IMG/VR virus record: IMGVR_UViG_3300034418_003415
Span: 1 to 27,917 of that record
Origin: a virus
Length of the DNA stretch: 27,917 nt
Direction: 5' to 3' (one strand)
Below are positions 22,789 through 27,917 of the stretch, one piece after another. A program made the position numbers and the translations under genes. Each line of letters starts with the position of its first letter. The first letter of the stretch is position 1. The notes under the pieces were generated by a model that saw only the letters and a list, made by a program, of their open reading frames with translations, did not search any database and was not told the origin of the DNA.

Positions 22789-23086
22789 CGATAAAGTAGG
22801 CAAGCCAGCCCTTTGTGATTCATGTGACCAAACGAAACTCTGGTTTACTTGTATTCTTGCATCTATAGAACCAGCAACTTACCACATAATATGCCTTGAT
22901 TGCATGGAAAGAGGGAGGGATTGGTGGCTTCAAAGAGTCGCAACAAAGGAAACTATCACGAGCGAAAAATCACCCAGTGGTTACAAGCAATGGGGTTCAA
23001 AGCCAAGAGGCAACCACTCTCAGGGTCGCTGGGAGGAGAGTATTCAGGGGATATCGTCTGGCAAATCGGAGGACACAGAATGGTAA
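22751..23086 (+). CDS. Possible small zinc-finger protein overlapping the resolvase gene
   Basis: Frame open for 111 codons from TTG at 22751. Residues 22-25 are CDSC and CLDC lies near 48-51, with PALCDSCDQTKLWFTCI between them, so the first ~60 residues look like a real zinc-binding module. The last ~50 residues overlap the resolvase gene in another frame and look like low-complexity shadow. The start lacks a good SD. The N-terminal half is probably real; the exact ends are uncertain. Confidence 0.5.
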   Translation: MAYKSKSIRKKLNDKVGKPALCDSCDQTKLWFTCILASIEPATYHIICLDCMERGRDWWLQRVATKETITSEKSPSGYKQWGSKPRGNHSQGRWEESIQGISSGKSEDTEW

Positions 23087-23286
23087 CGGAAGTAAAGTAC
23101 CGTGATAAGTCTGGCTTTCCTAACCCATTCACTGTAATGCGTGACGCTTTAATCTACAAACGTAGGACAGGCGAACCAAAAACTATTATAATGTTTGATG
23201 CAGATGTGTTTGAAAAACATATTGCACCATTACTCAAGGAGAACTGCAATGTCATTCATACTAATGGCGAGGGCAATCAAAGCTGA
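22924..23286 (+). CDS. Hjc-like Holliday junction resolvase (PD-(D/E)xK)
   Basis: 120 residues from GTG at 22924, with GGAGG five bases upstream (TTG 22921 is a worse alternative). It begins (V)ASKSRNKGNYHERKITQWLQ and shows Glu13, Asp43 in GGEYSGDIV, and Glu56-x-Lys58 in TEVKY. This E...D...ExK spacing is almost identical to that of archaeal Hjc resolvases (E12, D42, E55, K57 in the Sulfolobus enzyme, as I recall). It would cut branched DNA made during recombination or replication before packaging. It overlaps the initiator gene by 38 bases, so the two are coexpressed. An alternative is a related restriction-like nuclease. Confidence 0.8.
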   Translation: MASKSRNKGNYHERKITQWLQAMGFKAKRQPLSGSLGGEYSGDIVWQIGGHRMVTEVKYRDKSGFPNPFTVMRDALIYKRRTGEPKTIIMFDADVFEKHIAPLLKENCNVIHTNGEGNQS

Positions 23287-23884
23287 TATACCTGATTGCT
23301 ATGCCAAGTGGCTACTAGTTGTACTAGCAGACCACGCCAACGAAGAGACAGGCCAATGCTGGCCTAGCCTCGAACGTCTTGCTGACCGCACACAAATGAA
23401 CAAAGCAACTGTAGCTAGAAAACTAAACTGGCTAGAGGAGCATGGCCTTGTAATTAGAGAACGTGGTAACAGCAGACGGTCAACGCTTTATACTATATTC
23501 CCAACTGTCGCAGAGTGCGACACCACTGTTGCAGAGAGCGACACTAACCTATCAGTAACCAGTAATAACAATAAAGTTGTTAGGCGCAAACAAGTTCCAG
23601 ATGAGTGGATGCCATCTGATGACCTGCGCTTTTCTATAGATACAATTATGAAAGAGGAATTTGACCATGACTTTGAAGCCAATCAGTTCCGTGACCACCA
23701 TCAATCAAAAGGCACAACGTTCATCGACATCGACAAAGCCTACCGAAACTGGATACGAAATTCAGTTAAGTTCGGAACAGCGAAAACAATCGGTGGCCAG
23801 ATTACTAGAGATAGGCGACCCAATGCAGGTGGACAAAAGGCTAGTTACTTCGGTCGAATCAATACTAGGCTACACAGTCAATGA
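23249..23884 (+). CDS. Replication initiator-like protein with N-terminal winged helix (lambda O-type organisation)
   Basis: 211 residues from ATG at 23249, supported by AAGGAGAAC. The N-terminal domain is a winged helix of the HTH_36 kind: YAKWLLVVLADHANEETGQC, PSLERLADRTQMNKATVARK, LEEHGLVIRERGNSRRSTLY. A linker then carries the exact seven-residue repeat TVAECDT-TVAESDT, which is the translation of the 21-bp DNA repeats at 23504-23545. The C-terminal part (PDEWMPSDDLRFSIDTIMKE, then QFRDHHQSKGTTFIDIDKAY) resembles the C-terminal region of phage O-type or DnaT-like proteins. Iterons inside the initiator gene are the known arrangement in lambda O. It probably binds the origin and recruits host helicase. 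Confidence 0.75.
   Translation: MSFILMARAIKADIPDCYAKWLLVVLADHANEETGQCWPSLERLADRTQMNKATVARKLNWLEEHGLVIRERGNSRRSTLYTIFPTVAECDTTVAESDTNLSVTSNNNKVVRRKQVPDEWMPSDDLRFSIDTIMKEEFDHDFEANQFRDHHQSKGTTFIDIDKAYRNWIRNSVKFGTAKTIGGQITRDRRPNAGGQKASYFGRINTRLHSQ
23504..23545 (+). repeat. Two 21-bp iterons inside the initiator gene (candidate replication origin)
   Basis: Two adjacent 21-bp direct repeats (23504-23524 and 23525-23545) agree at 18 of 21 positions and start ACTGTYGCAGAG. Each contains the 15-bp palindrome (23507-23521 and 23528-23542). Their centres are 21 bp apart, two helical turns, so a protein would bind on one face. An AT-rich stretch follows at about 23546-23582. This matches the layout of lambda-type origins (iterons next to an AT-rich region within the initiator gene). 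Confidence 0.65.
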
Positions 23885-24293
23885 GATATCACGCACTAGG
23901 TTTACAGACCACGGCACTGATATACTTGTTTCTGGTTTCAAGATAGAAGCAGATTCAGTTGAACAAGTAGAGCAAGCAATCAAAGCTGTGCTGGCTTCGA
24001 TGACCCCGTTGTCGGTGGAGGCCATCGAGAGCCAGCTGGCTTTGTTAGCTACGCTGGTGGTCAAACCCTCAGGCGAGACACCAGAAGACCACTCACTACG
24101 CATGAGAAGCCTAGCAATGCAGTTATCAGATTATCCAGCAGACATTGTGCAACGTGCAATCAAGAGAGTATCTGAATCTGCAAAGTTCTGGCCATCATAC
24201 GCAGAGTTTTACGAACACATTGGCTGGCGTGTACGCAAGCGTCAGCTACTGTTAGATGCGCTTCACAAAAAGCGTGTTGACATTACTGCATAG
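23823..24293 (+). CDS. Possible helicase-loader-type replication partner
   Basis: 156 residues from ATG at 23823 (AGG seven bases upstream), overlapping the initiator by 62 bases; the frame is open further upstream only as a shadow of the initiator gene. The C-terminal part (LRMRSLAMQLSDYPADIVQR, then KRVSESAKFWPSYAEFYEHI and KRQLLLDAL) has the YPADIV...FWPS-x-AE pattern of small proteins found next to phage replication genes, sometimes considered helicase-loader or P-like partners. It has no Walker motifs, so it would not be a DnaC-type ATPase. Position after an O-like initiator supports a P-like role, but this is inference. Confidence 0.6.
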   Translation: MQVDKRLVTSVESILGYTVNEISRTRFTDHGTDILVSGFKIEADSVEQVEQAIKAVLASMTPLSVEAIESQLALLATLVVKPSGETPEDHSLRMRSLAMQLSDYPADIVQRAIKRVSESAKFWPSYAEFYEHIGWRVRKRQLLLDALHKKRVDITA

Positions 24294-24305
24294 TTGCAGT
24301 ACAAC
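24277..24305 (+). promoter_or_regulatory. Sigma70-type promoter for the recombination operon
   Basis: TTGACA (-35, 24277-24282), 17-bp spacer, TACAAC (-10, 24300-24305). The -35 lies in the end of the preceding gene. The predicted start, about 24312, is exactly where the long leader stem begins. The operator-like dyad 24284-24301 fills the spacer, so the promoter should be repressible. Confidence 0.7.
24284..24301. promoter_or_regulatory. Operator-like dyad TACTGCA-N4-TGCAGTA, copy 2
   Basis: Perfect 7+7-bp dyad (TACTGCA TAGT TGCAGTA) across the spacer and first -10 bases of the promoter at 24277-24305. Arms are identical to those at 19911-19928. Part of it overlaps the stop codon (TAG 24291-24293) of the preceding gene. 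Confidence 0.7.
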
Positions 24306-24311
24306 AAAAGA

Positions 24312-24383
24312 ACAGGTGGCGGTTCGTTCAGGACTGTTGTAAACCGCAGTGTTTACATTAGTGGATACCTTCTCGTCACCTGT
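24312..24383 (+). ncRNA. Structured 5' leader closed by a 7-bp stem
   Basis: ACAGGTG (24312-24318) at the predicted transcript start pairs with CACCTGT (24377-24383), and GCGGTT (24319-24324) with AACCGC (24342-24347) stacks inside. The 72-base span with a 7-bp closing stem resembles a tRNA acceptor, but T-arm and anticodon arm are missing. The structure ends seven bases before the SD AAGGAG. A stabilising or regulatory leader for the exonuclease gene is likely. Confidence 0.5.
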
Positions 24384-24404
24384 GCAACATAAGGAGAACT
24401 ACAC

Positions 24405-25202
24405 ATGAATAGACAAGGCTTTATTGGCGGCTCAGATATGAGGCGCATCATGGATGGTGATTGGGTATCACTATGGGAAGAAAAGACTGGCCGCACCCAG
24501 CCAGAAGATTTATCAAATCATCTTGCGGTACAACTCGGCACACACACAGAAGATTTCAATCTACAATGGTTTGCAGATAATGAACTCAATGCAACAGAGC
24601 AAGGGCTAGACCTGCTCAGTAAGCAAAGAACATTTGAGATGAACTGGGAAGGCGTACCATGTAAGGGTACTGTTGATGCTTGCATACACAACACACATGA
24701 AATTGTAGAGGCAAAGCATACATACGAACGCAACACTATGGAAGGTTGCCTTACTATGTATATGCCGCAGATACAATTCTACTTATGGATTGGCGTTAAG
24801 GATGGATGCTATCTATCTGTAATCTTTGGCAATCGCAGATGGGAATCTGTTTATATCAAAAAGGATTGGGATTACATCCACAAGATGCAGGTACATCTCA
24901 AAGAGTTTTGGGGTCATGTTAAAGCAGACACTCGCCCTTTCGGTGATGACCAAGTAGCACCAATATCTATAGATAAGATTCCTGTAGATGGCATGACACG
25001 CAGGGATGCCTCAAGTGACAACGAGTTTATCTCTCGTTGCCATGATTACATTGAGCAAGAACAATCAGCAAAGTCTTTTGAGTCTGCAAAGTCAGACCTA
25101 AAAGCTATGGTATCTGATGATGAGCGAGAAGTATATTGCGACTTGCTTACAATCAAGCGTGACAAGCGTGGCTCGTTACGCATAACAACAAAGGAGAACT
25201 AG
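24405..25202 (+). CDS. YqaJ/lambda-exonuclease-type recombination nuclease
   Basis: 265 residues; SD AAGGAG before ATG. It has IGGSDMRRIM near the N-terminus, LGTHTED with Glu49, GTVDACI with Asp91 and EIVEAKH with Glu102-x-Lys104, then MPQIQFYLW with Gln122 and Gln124. This is the motif series of YqaJ-type viral recombinases related to lambda Exo, which resect dsDNA 5'-3' to give 3' tails. The Rad52-like annealing protein follows at once (next base after the stop), making a two-component exonuclease/annealase pair as in lambda Red. It has its own promoter and a structured leader. Confidence 0.88.
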   Translation: MNRQGFIGGSDMRRIMDGDWVSLWEEKTGRTQPEDLSNHLAVQLGTHTEDFNLQWFADNELNATEQGLDLLSKQRTFEMNWEGVPCKGTVDACIHNTHEIVEAKHTYERNTMEGCLTMYMPQIQFYLWIGVKDGCYLSVIFGNRRWESVYIKKDWDYIHKMQVHLKEFWGHVKADTRPFGDDQVAPISIDKIPVDGMTRRDASSDNEFISRCHDYIEQEQSAKSFESAKSDLKAMVSDDEREVYCDLLTIKRDKRGSLRITTKEN

Positions 25203-25655
25203 ATGTCAGACAATATGAAACTTTGGAACGCTGTATCCAAATCAGACAAACAATATCTAAAGAAGGTATCGTTTGGTCAACGTTCGTTCACAGCAATTGA
25301 CCCACAATATCAGGTGCGCTGTGCAACAGAACAGTTCGGCCCTGTTGGTCAGGGCTGGGGATGGAGAAACGAAACACGGTTTATCAATCTGTCAGGTGGT
25401 GACACTGCTGTAATTGCAGACGTTTCTATCTGGACTGTTTCACGTGAAAATGAATTTGGCCCATTCTCAGGCTGTCGTACATTCTACAATGCAAGTAAGG
25501 GACGCATTGCAGAAGACGCACCTAAGATGGCTATCACTGATGGCCTAACCAAAGCCCTATCACATCTAGGCTTTAACGCTGATGTATTCTTGGGCGAAAT
25601 GGATGGCAACAAATATGCCGCAGACAGTGGCAAAAAAGATAAGGGAGGCTGGTAA
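25203..25655 (+). CDS. Rad52-like (Sak-type) single-strand annealing protein
   Basis: 150 residues. The segments TAIDPQYQVRCATEQFGPVG and QGWGW in the N-terminal half, then SGCRTFYNASKGRIAEDAPK, AITDGLTKALSHLGFNADVF and LGEMDGNKYA, follow the Rad52/Sak pattern (a D-P-x-x-x-x-x-x-T-x-x-FGP-x-G-x-GW motif and a KALSxLGFxADVFLG motif). It would form rings that anneal complementary strands exposed by the upstream exonuclease. Length is on the short side for the family (about 150-240). SD AAAGGAG present; TAATG joins it to the next gene. Confidence 0.85.
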   Translation: MSDNMKLWNAVSKSDKQYLKKVSFGQRSFTAIDPQYQVRCATEQFGPVGQGWGWRNETRFINLSGGDTAVIADVSIWTVSRENEFGPFSGCRTFYNASKGRIAEDAPKMAITDGLTKALSHLGFNADVFLGEMDGNKYAADSGKKDKGGW

Positions 25656-26020
25656 TGTTTGGAGCAATCAAACAAATCAAAAAAGACATAGAAGAAATCA
25701 AACACAAGCAAGAGCGTATCATTTGGATAATGAATGAGGTAATGAAATATGGCAAGAAGATGCAAAGCCATAATCAATCAGCCAGAATTTATAATCCTGC
25801 AATTAAAACGCCAAGACAAAAGCATGAGTATTATCATGCACTGTTACCCCTAATTAAAAACAAATTCAAAAGAATTGACCAACTTGCAAAGTCTTTGAAA
25901 ATAACTGAGGGGTCAGTAATTACATACATCAAACTAGCTAGAAAAGCTGGCTATACAATCGAAACAAAAAGAAGAAGAAACGGAAGAGCATCTTATAAAC
26001 TACACACGGAGAATTTCTAA
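25655..26020 (+). CDS. Coiled-coil plus HTH small protein
   Basis: 121 residues. The N-terminus (AIKQIKKDIEEIKHKQERII) is a probable coiled coil. The C-terminal part (FKRIDQLAKSLKITEGSVIT then YIKLARKAGYTIETKR) is a helix-turn-helix, with SVITYIKLARKAG as recognition helix, and a basic end (RRRNGRASYK). No family recognised. It lies between the annealing protein and the SSB-like protein and may modulate recombination or transcription. TAATG overlaps at both ends. Confidence 0.65.
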   Translation: MFGAIKQIKKDIEEIKHKQERIIWIMNEVMKYGKKMQSHNQSARIYNPAIKTPRQKHEYYHALLPLIKNKFKRIDQLAKSLKITEGSVITYIKLARKAGYTIETKRRRNGRASYKLHTENF

Positions 26021-26403
26021 TGACTGAATATGATAACACAAACAGAGGCGCGGCCTTCCAGCCATTCCCTGAACAAAAGTTTATCTTACAAGGTAAATTA
26101 AATATGTATGGCGATGACCATAACGTTGCACTCATATTAGCCGAATCAAAGTCTGGTGAAAAACGTATTGAGATTTACCAAAAGATTGGTGTAATGTTTG
26201 ACAACGATAAAAATGGTAACGACAAAGCACCTGATTATTCAGGGCCGCTTGATGGCATACATTCAAATTGGCGCATTGCTGGATGGAAAGGTATGAAAGA
26301 TAGTAAGCCTTACATGACAATGCAAATGTCAGAAAGATTAAACAAAGACACTGTTATAGAACCAGAAACTAAAGCAGAACCAATTGATGAAATACCATTC
26401 TAA
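26020..26403 (+). CDS. SSB-like protein with IPF acidic tip
   Basis: 127 residues. The core (FILQGKLNMYGDDHNVALIL, then DYSGPLDGIHSNWRIAGWKG and KPYMTMQMSERL) looks like an OB-type beta barrel of the kind found in DUF736 and other small phage SSB-like proteins. The C-terminus ends EPIDEIPF, matching the acidic D-D-x-IPF tip by which bacterial SSB proteins recruit host repair and replication enzymes. It ends the recombination operon (exonuclease, annealing protein, HTH protein, SSB). A candidate sRNA and terminator follow within five bases. Function is well supported by the tip but the fold is inferred. Confidence 0.75.
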   Translation: MTEYDNTNRGAAFQPFPEQKFILQGKLNMYGDDHNVALILAESKSGEKRIEIYQKIGVMFDNDKNGNDKAPDYSGPLDGIHSNWRIAGWKGMKDSKPYMTMQMSERLNKDTVIEPETKAEPIDEIPF

Positions 26404-26407
26404 CATA

Positions 26408-26483
26408 GGCTTGGTTTCGAAGTAGTTCTCCTTTCCAAGCCGAGGCGCATCAGTTTAAGTCGTTCCCACTGATGCGCCTTTTT
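26408..26483 (+). ncRNA. Candidate regulatory RNA: anti-Shine-Dalgarno loop plus terminator
   Basis: Stem GGCTTGG (26408-26414) and CCAAGCC (26435-26441) holds a 20-base loop whose last 13 bases, GTAGTTCTCCTTT (26422-26434), are the exact reverse complement of AAAGGAGAACTAC. Early leaders carry that sequence around their SD: 14 bases match at 20382-20395, 12 each at 19334-19345, 24391-24402 and 25190-25201, 10 at 23236-23245, 9 at 21328-21336. Loop also resembles the CCUCCUUU end of 16S rRNA. A strong terminator follows, as in many 3'-UTR-derived sRNAs. Function is inferred. Confidence 0.55.
26444..26483 (+). terminator. Rho-independent terminator of the recombination operon
   Basis: GGCGCATCAGT (26444-26454) and ACTGATGCGCC (26468-26478) form a perfect 11-bp stem around a 13-base loop, followed by five T. 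It ends the transcript that begins at about 24312. On the minus strand no T-run follows, so it does not stop the leftward lysis transcript. Confidence 0.9.
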
Positions 26484-26497
26484 CTATAGGTGATGCT

Positions 26498-26734
26498 ATG
26501 AAAAACACAGTAACAAAATACAAATACAAAGCTGTAAGATACACTGTCTATGTAGAAACAACTATCGAAAGAGAGGTTTCTGTTTTAGCTGTAGATGCAG
26601 AAGAAGCAAAGCAACTAGCAATTAACAGAATGGACAAAAACAAAAGTGTTATCCGCAAGTATAAAATAATTGAACATGAGGCAGTAGATGTTGAGCCAGA
26701 AAAAAACCCTAGCGTCTCAAATGACACCCTATGA
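26498..26734 (+). CDS. Small hypothetical protein after the terminator
   Basis: 78 residues. A beta-rich first half (YKYKAVRYTVYVETTIEREV) leads into SVLAVDAEEAKQLAINRM, a pattern seen in small phage alpha/beta proteins, and an acidic end. SD GGTG lies six bases before the ATG. No family recognised. No clear promoter of its own, so it may depend on readthrough of the terminator. Confidence 0.6.
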   Translation: MKNTVTKYKYKAVRYTVYVETTIEREVSVLAVDAEEAKQLAINRMDKNKSVIRKYKIIEHEAVDVEPEKNPSVSNDTL

Positions 26735-26870
26735 ATTTAGTTTGTATCTAAAGAACGCAAGAGACAGAGTGTTTTACTTTGACAAATACAGGACAGACCA
26801 AAGAAGAAATGGCCCAACCTTTATTGACAAAGCAGTACGCCACTCAATGAAACGAAGAAAATCTAAGTAA
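26688..26870 (+). CDS. Small basic protein at the convergent end (unknown)
   Basis: 60 residues from ATG at 26688 (GAGG six bases upstream), or 49 from ATG at 26721. The C-terminal part (LKNARDRVFYFDKYRTDQRR then IDKAVRHSMKRRKSK) is basic. It overlaps the preceding gene by 47 bases and its 3' end overlaps the opposite-strand endolysin stop by eight bases, so the two transcripts meet here. No family recognised. Confidence 0.5.
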   Translation: MLSQKKTLASQMTPYEFSLYLKNARDRVFYFDKYRTDQRRNGPTFIDKAVRHSMKRRKSK

Positions 26871-27312
26871 CCAAACCTTTGCGATACTTGTTTATTCTAT
26901 CGTAAGTAAGAACCTCTTTACGATTGCCTTCTGCTTTGTAGCTACAATGTATCCAGCCAGTATTGCCACCCTCATAATGCTCAAGAATTAGCTGGTCAAA
27001 ATCTAAATTACCAACTATCCAGCCAGCAACTTCTAAGTTAGAAATACTTGGCACTTCAAAGTCAACCGCCTCACCCTTTGTGTGCTGTGAATTGACACCA
27101 CTGCCTATGGATATGCACAACTCTGCGCTACGATACCCACTGCTGGGGCTAAAAGGTATGCCGTATTGCGTTCTTACTGGTTCTAGTATGTTAGTACACA
27201 AAAGAGCTAATGCTTCTATATGAGCTTCTGAGGGCTTATTAGGTATGCCTTTACGCAAAGCCGTTTGGCTCTTAACCATTTCTTCTAAACTAAAATGTGG
27301 TGATAGTTTCAT
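26863..27312 (-). CDS. Endolysin, peptidase M15 family (D-Ala-D-Ala carboxypeptidase type)
   Basis: 149 residues. Zinc-site residues are visible: SGYRS (58-62), S-Q-H77-T-x-G-x-x-x-D84 in NSQHTKGEAVDFEV, and W-I-H122 in GWIHCSY. This is the M15_3-type layout of phage endolysins that cut peptide cross-links in peptidoglycan. The opening MKLSPHFSLEEMVKSQTALR is the usual short N-terminal segment. No signal peptide, so export needs the holins encoded just upstream; stop/start overlap by one base (TAATG) with the holin gene. Confidence 0.92.
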   Translation of the reverse strand: MKLSPHFSLEEMVKSQTALRKGIPNKPSEAHIEALALLCTNILEPVRTQYGIPFSPSSGYRSAELCISIGSGVNSQHTKGEAVDFEVPSISNLEVAGWIVGNLDFDQLILEHYEGGNTGWIHCSYKAEGNRKEVLTYDRINKYRKGLVT

Positions 27313-27650
27313 TATCGTTTCCTAAATCTATCCAAGCCTTTTAATCCAAGACCAGCCAGAATAGTAACATACAATATATTCTGATACCAATCAGGTAACT
27401 CAGCAATAACATCAAAGCCACGCTTGGCAAGGTCAGGGTCTATCCAAGCCATAACACACGGAGCAAGAACAACTATAGTTATAATCTCATCTTTCCAGCT
27501 ATTCTTTGTAGACTCAGCCATGATAAGCTCCCACTTGCTATCATGCTGTGCCGCAGTCTTCATAATCTCTGACTTGGCTTTTTCTTTCTCTACCTTTCCC
27601 TCAAGAAATGTTTGAGCAAGATTACCTACAACGCCTAGTAACTGTATCAT
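27312..27650 (-). CDS. Holin of the GTA three-TM superfamily
   Basis: 112 residues. A mildly hydrophobic N-terminus (MIQLLGVVGNLAQTFLEG) is followed by a charged helix (KVEKEKAKSEIMKTAAQHDS), then W-KDEIITIVVLAPCVMAW (about 52-70) and NILYVTILAGLGLKGLDRF (about 90-108) as membrane helices. This is the GTA_holin_3TM layout, common in alphaproteobacterial phages and gene transfer agents. It would release or permit action of the M15 endolysin. The ATG lies four bases inside the preceding gene (ATGA). Confidence 0.8.
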   Translation of the reverse strand: MIQLLGVVGNLAQTFLEGKVEKEKAKSEIMKTAAQHDSKWELIMAESTKNSWKDEIITIVVLAPCVMAWIDPDLAKRGFDVIAELPDWYQNILYVTILAGLGLKGLDRFRKR

Positions 27651-27853
27651 TTTTCATGTCCTAACCAGACCGCAAATGCACCTGTCATTGCACCTGTAAC
27701 TGTAGCTGTAAGGGCTGTAGCCTGTGATGTCATAGCATCAACAGACAAGTTCATAAACCAGAACAACACCTCGATATACATCCATGTCATCACTGCCATC
27801 ATAGCTCTAGGCAGTAGCTTCCATGCTAATATTTTTTCCATAGTGTATGTCAT
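27647..27853 (-). CDS. Small membrane protein, probable second holin
   Basis: 68 residues from ATG at 27853, chosen for AAGGA seven bases upstream; an earlier in-frame ATG (27880) lies within the preceding gene and lacks an SD. Two membrane segments: about 12-32 (LPRAMMAVMTWMYIEVLFWF) and 44-63 (TALTATVTGAMTGAFAVWLG). This composition (LLPR start, G-A-M-T-G-A-F) is typical of small holin-type proteins in marine phages. It may act with or antagonise the other holin. Confidence 0.7.
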   Translation of the reverse strand: MTYTMEKILAWKLLPRAMMAVMTWMYIEVLFWFMNLSVDAMTSQATALTATVTGAMTGAFAVWLGHEK

Positions 27854-27917
27854 TTTAAATTCCTTAAATACAAAACCCACCAGACCATTAATCCAAAAGC
27901 AATGCCAACAAGTATAA
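27850..27917 (-). CDS. C-terminal end of another small membrane protein (partial)
   Basis: Reading continues in from the right edge: the last 21 residues are ILVGIAFGLMVWWVLYLRNL followed by K and a TGA at 27850-27852. TGA overlaps the ATG of the next gene (ATGA, four bases), as elsewhere in the cassette. The segment is a clear membrane helix with a short basic end. It could be a holin or a spanin-like part; its start is outside the window. Confidence 0.65.
   Translation of the reverse strand, partial: ILVGIAFGLMVWWVLYLRNLK

Noticed and set aside
24312-24383. tRNA gene suggested by the 72-base span and 7-bp closing stem
   Set aside because: No T-arm TTCRA, no pairing anticodon arm and no CCA-compatible layout; better explained as a folded mRNA leader.

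Overview
The window is most of the genome of a short-tailed (podovirus-type) bacteriophage. It has a T7-like virion module, a small lambda-like early region and a lysis cassette. AT-rich coding, tiny intergenic gaps, many one-base TAATG stop/start overlaps and the types of small proteins present resemble environmental (probably marine) podoviruses. An alphaproteobacterial host is plausible because of the GTA-type three-TM holin and the small marine-phage proteins, but nothing in the window proves a host. I see no integrase, DNA polymerase, RNA polymerase, tRNA or CRISPR array.

Layout. Two gene blocks diverge from about 18.9-19.35 kb. Leftward (minus strand, 18905 to 1) runs the late block in packaging/virion order: small terminase, nine small mostly basic proteins, large terminase, a small Arg-rich protein, portal, Bbp19-like protein, scaffold, gp13-like GNAT-fold protein, major capsid protein, small structural protein, tail tubular proteins A and B, three internal core proteins (gp14-, gp15- and gp16-like), and the start of the tail fibre, which runs off the left edge. 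Rightward (plus strand, 19348 to 26870) runs the early block: small unknown proteins, a DUF932 protein, several zinc-ribbon and helix-turn-helix proteins, an Hjc-like resolvase, a lambda-O-like initiator with iterons inside its gene, a possible helicase-loader partner, a YqaJ-type exonuclease, a Rad52-like annealing protein and an SSB-like protein. At the right edge a minus-strand lysis cassette (small membrane proteins, holin, M15 peptidase endolysin) meets the early block head-on at about 26.87 kb. If the genome closes on itself or is circularly permuted, the lysis cassette lies downstream of the tail fibre in the same leftward late unit, and the whole early region is visible here. The missing polymerases would then be truly absent, so the phage would depend on the host RNA polymerase and replisome.

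Regulation. The most interesting material is non-coding. (1) A 10-bp motif, TTGTGCGTTG, occurs four times on the minus strand, each upstream of a late gene group. (2) A 15-bp palindrome, GTYGCANAGNGCRAC, occurs six times: twice as 21-bp iterons in the initiator gene, on one early promoter, next to two of the late motifs, and once in the tail-fibre gene. (3) An 18-bp operator-like dyad, TACTGCA-N4-TGCAGTA, lies on two sigma70-like early promoters. (4) Directly after the SSB-like gene, a hairpin followed by a strong terminator shows in its loop a perfect antisense copy of the extended Shine-Dalgarno sequence (AAAGGAGAACTAC) used by the early leaders. This could be a phage small RNA that shuts off early translation. 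Together these suggest a linked replication, early and late switch run by small HTH proteins plus an RNA.
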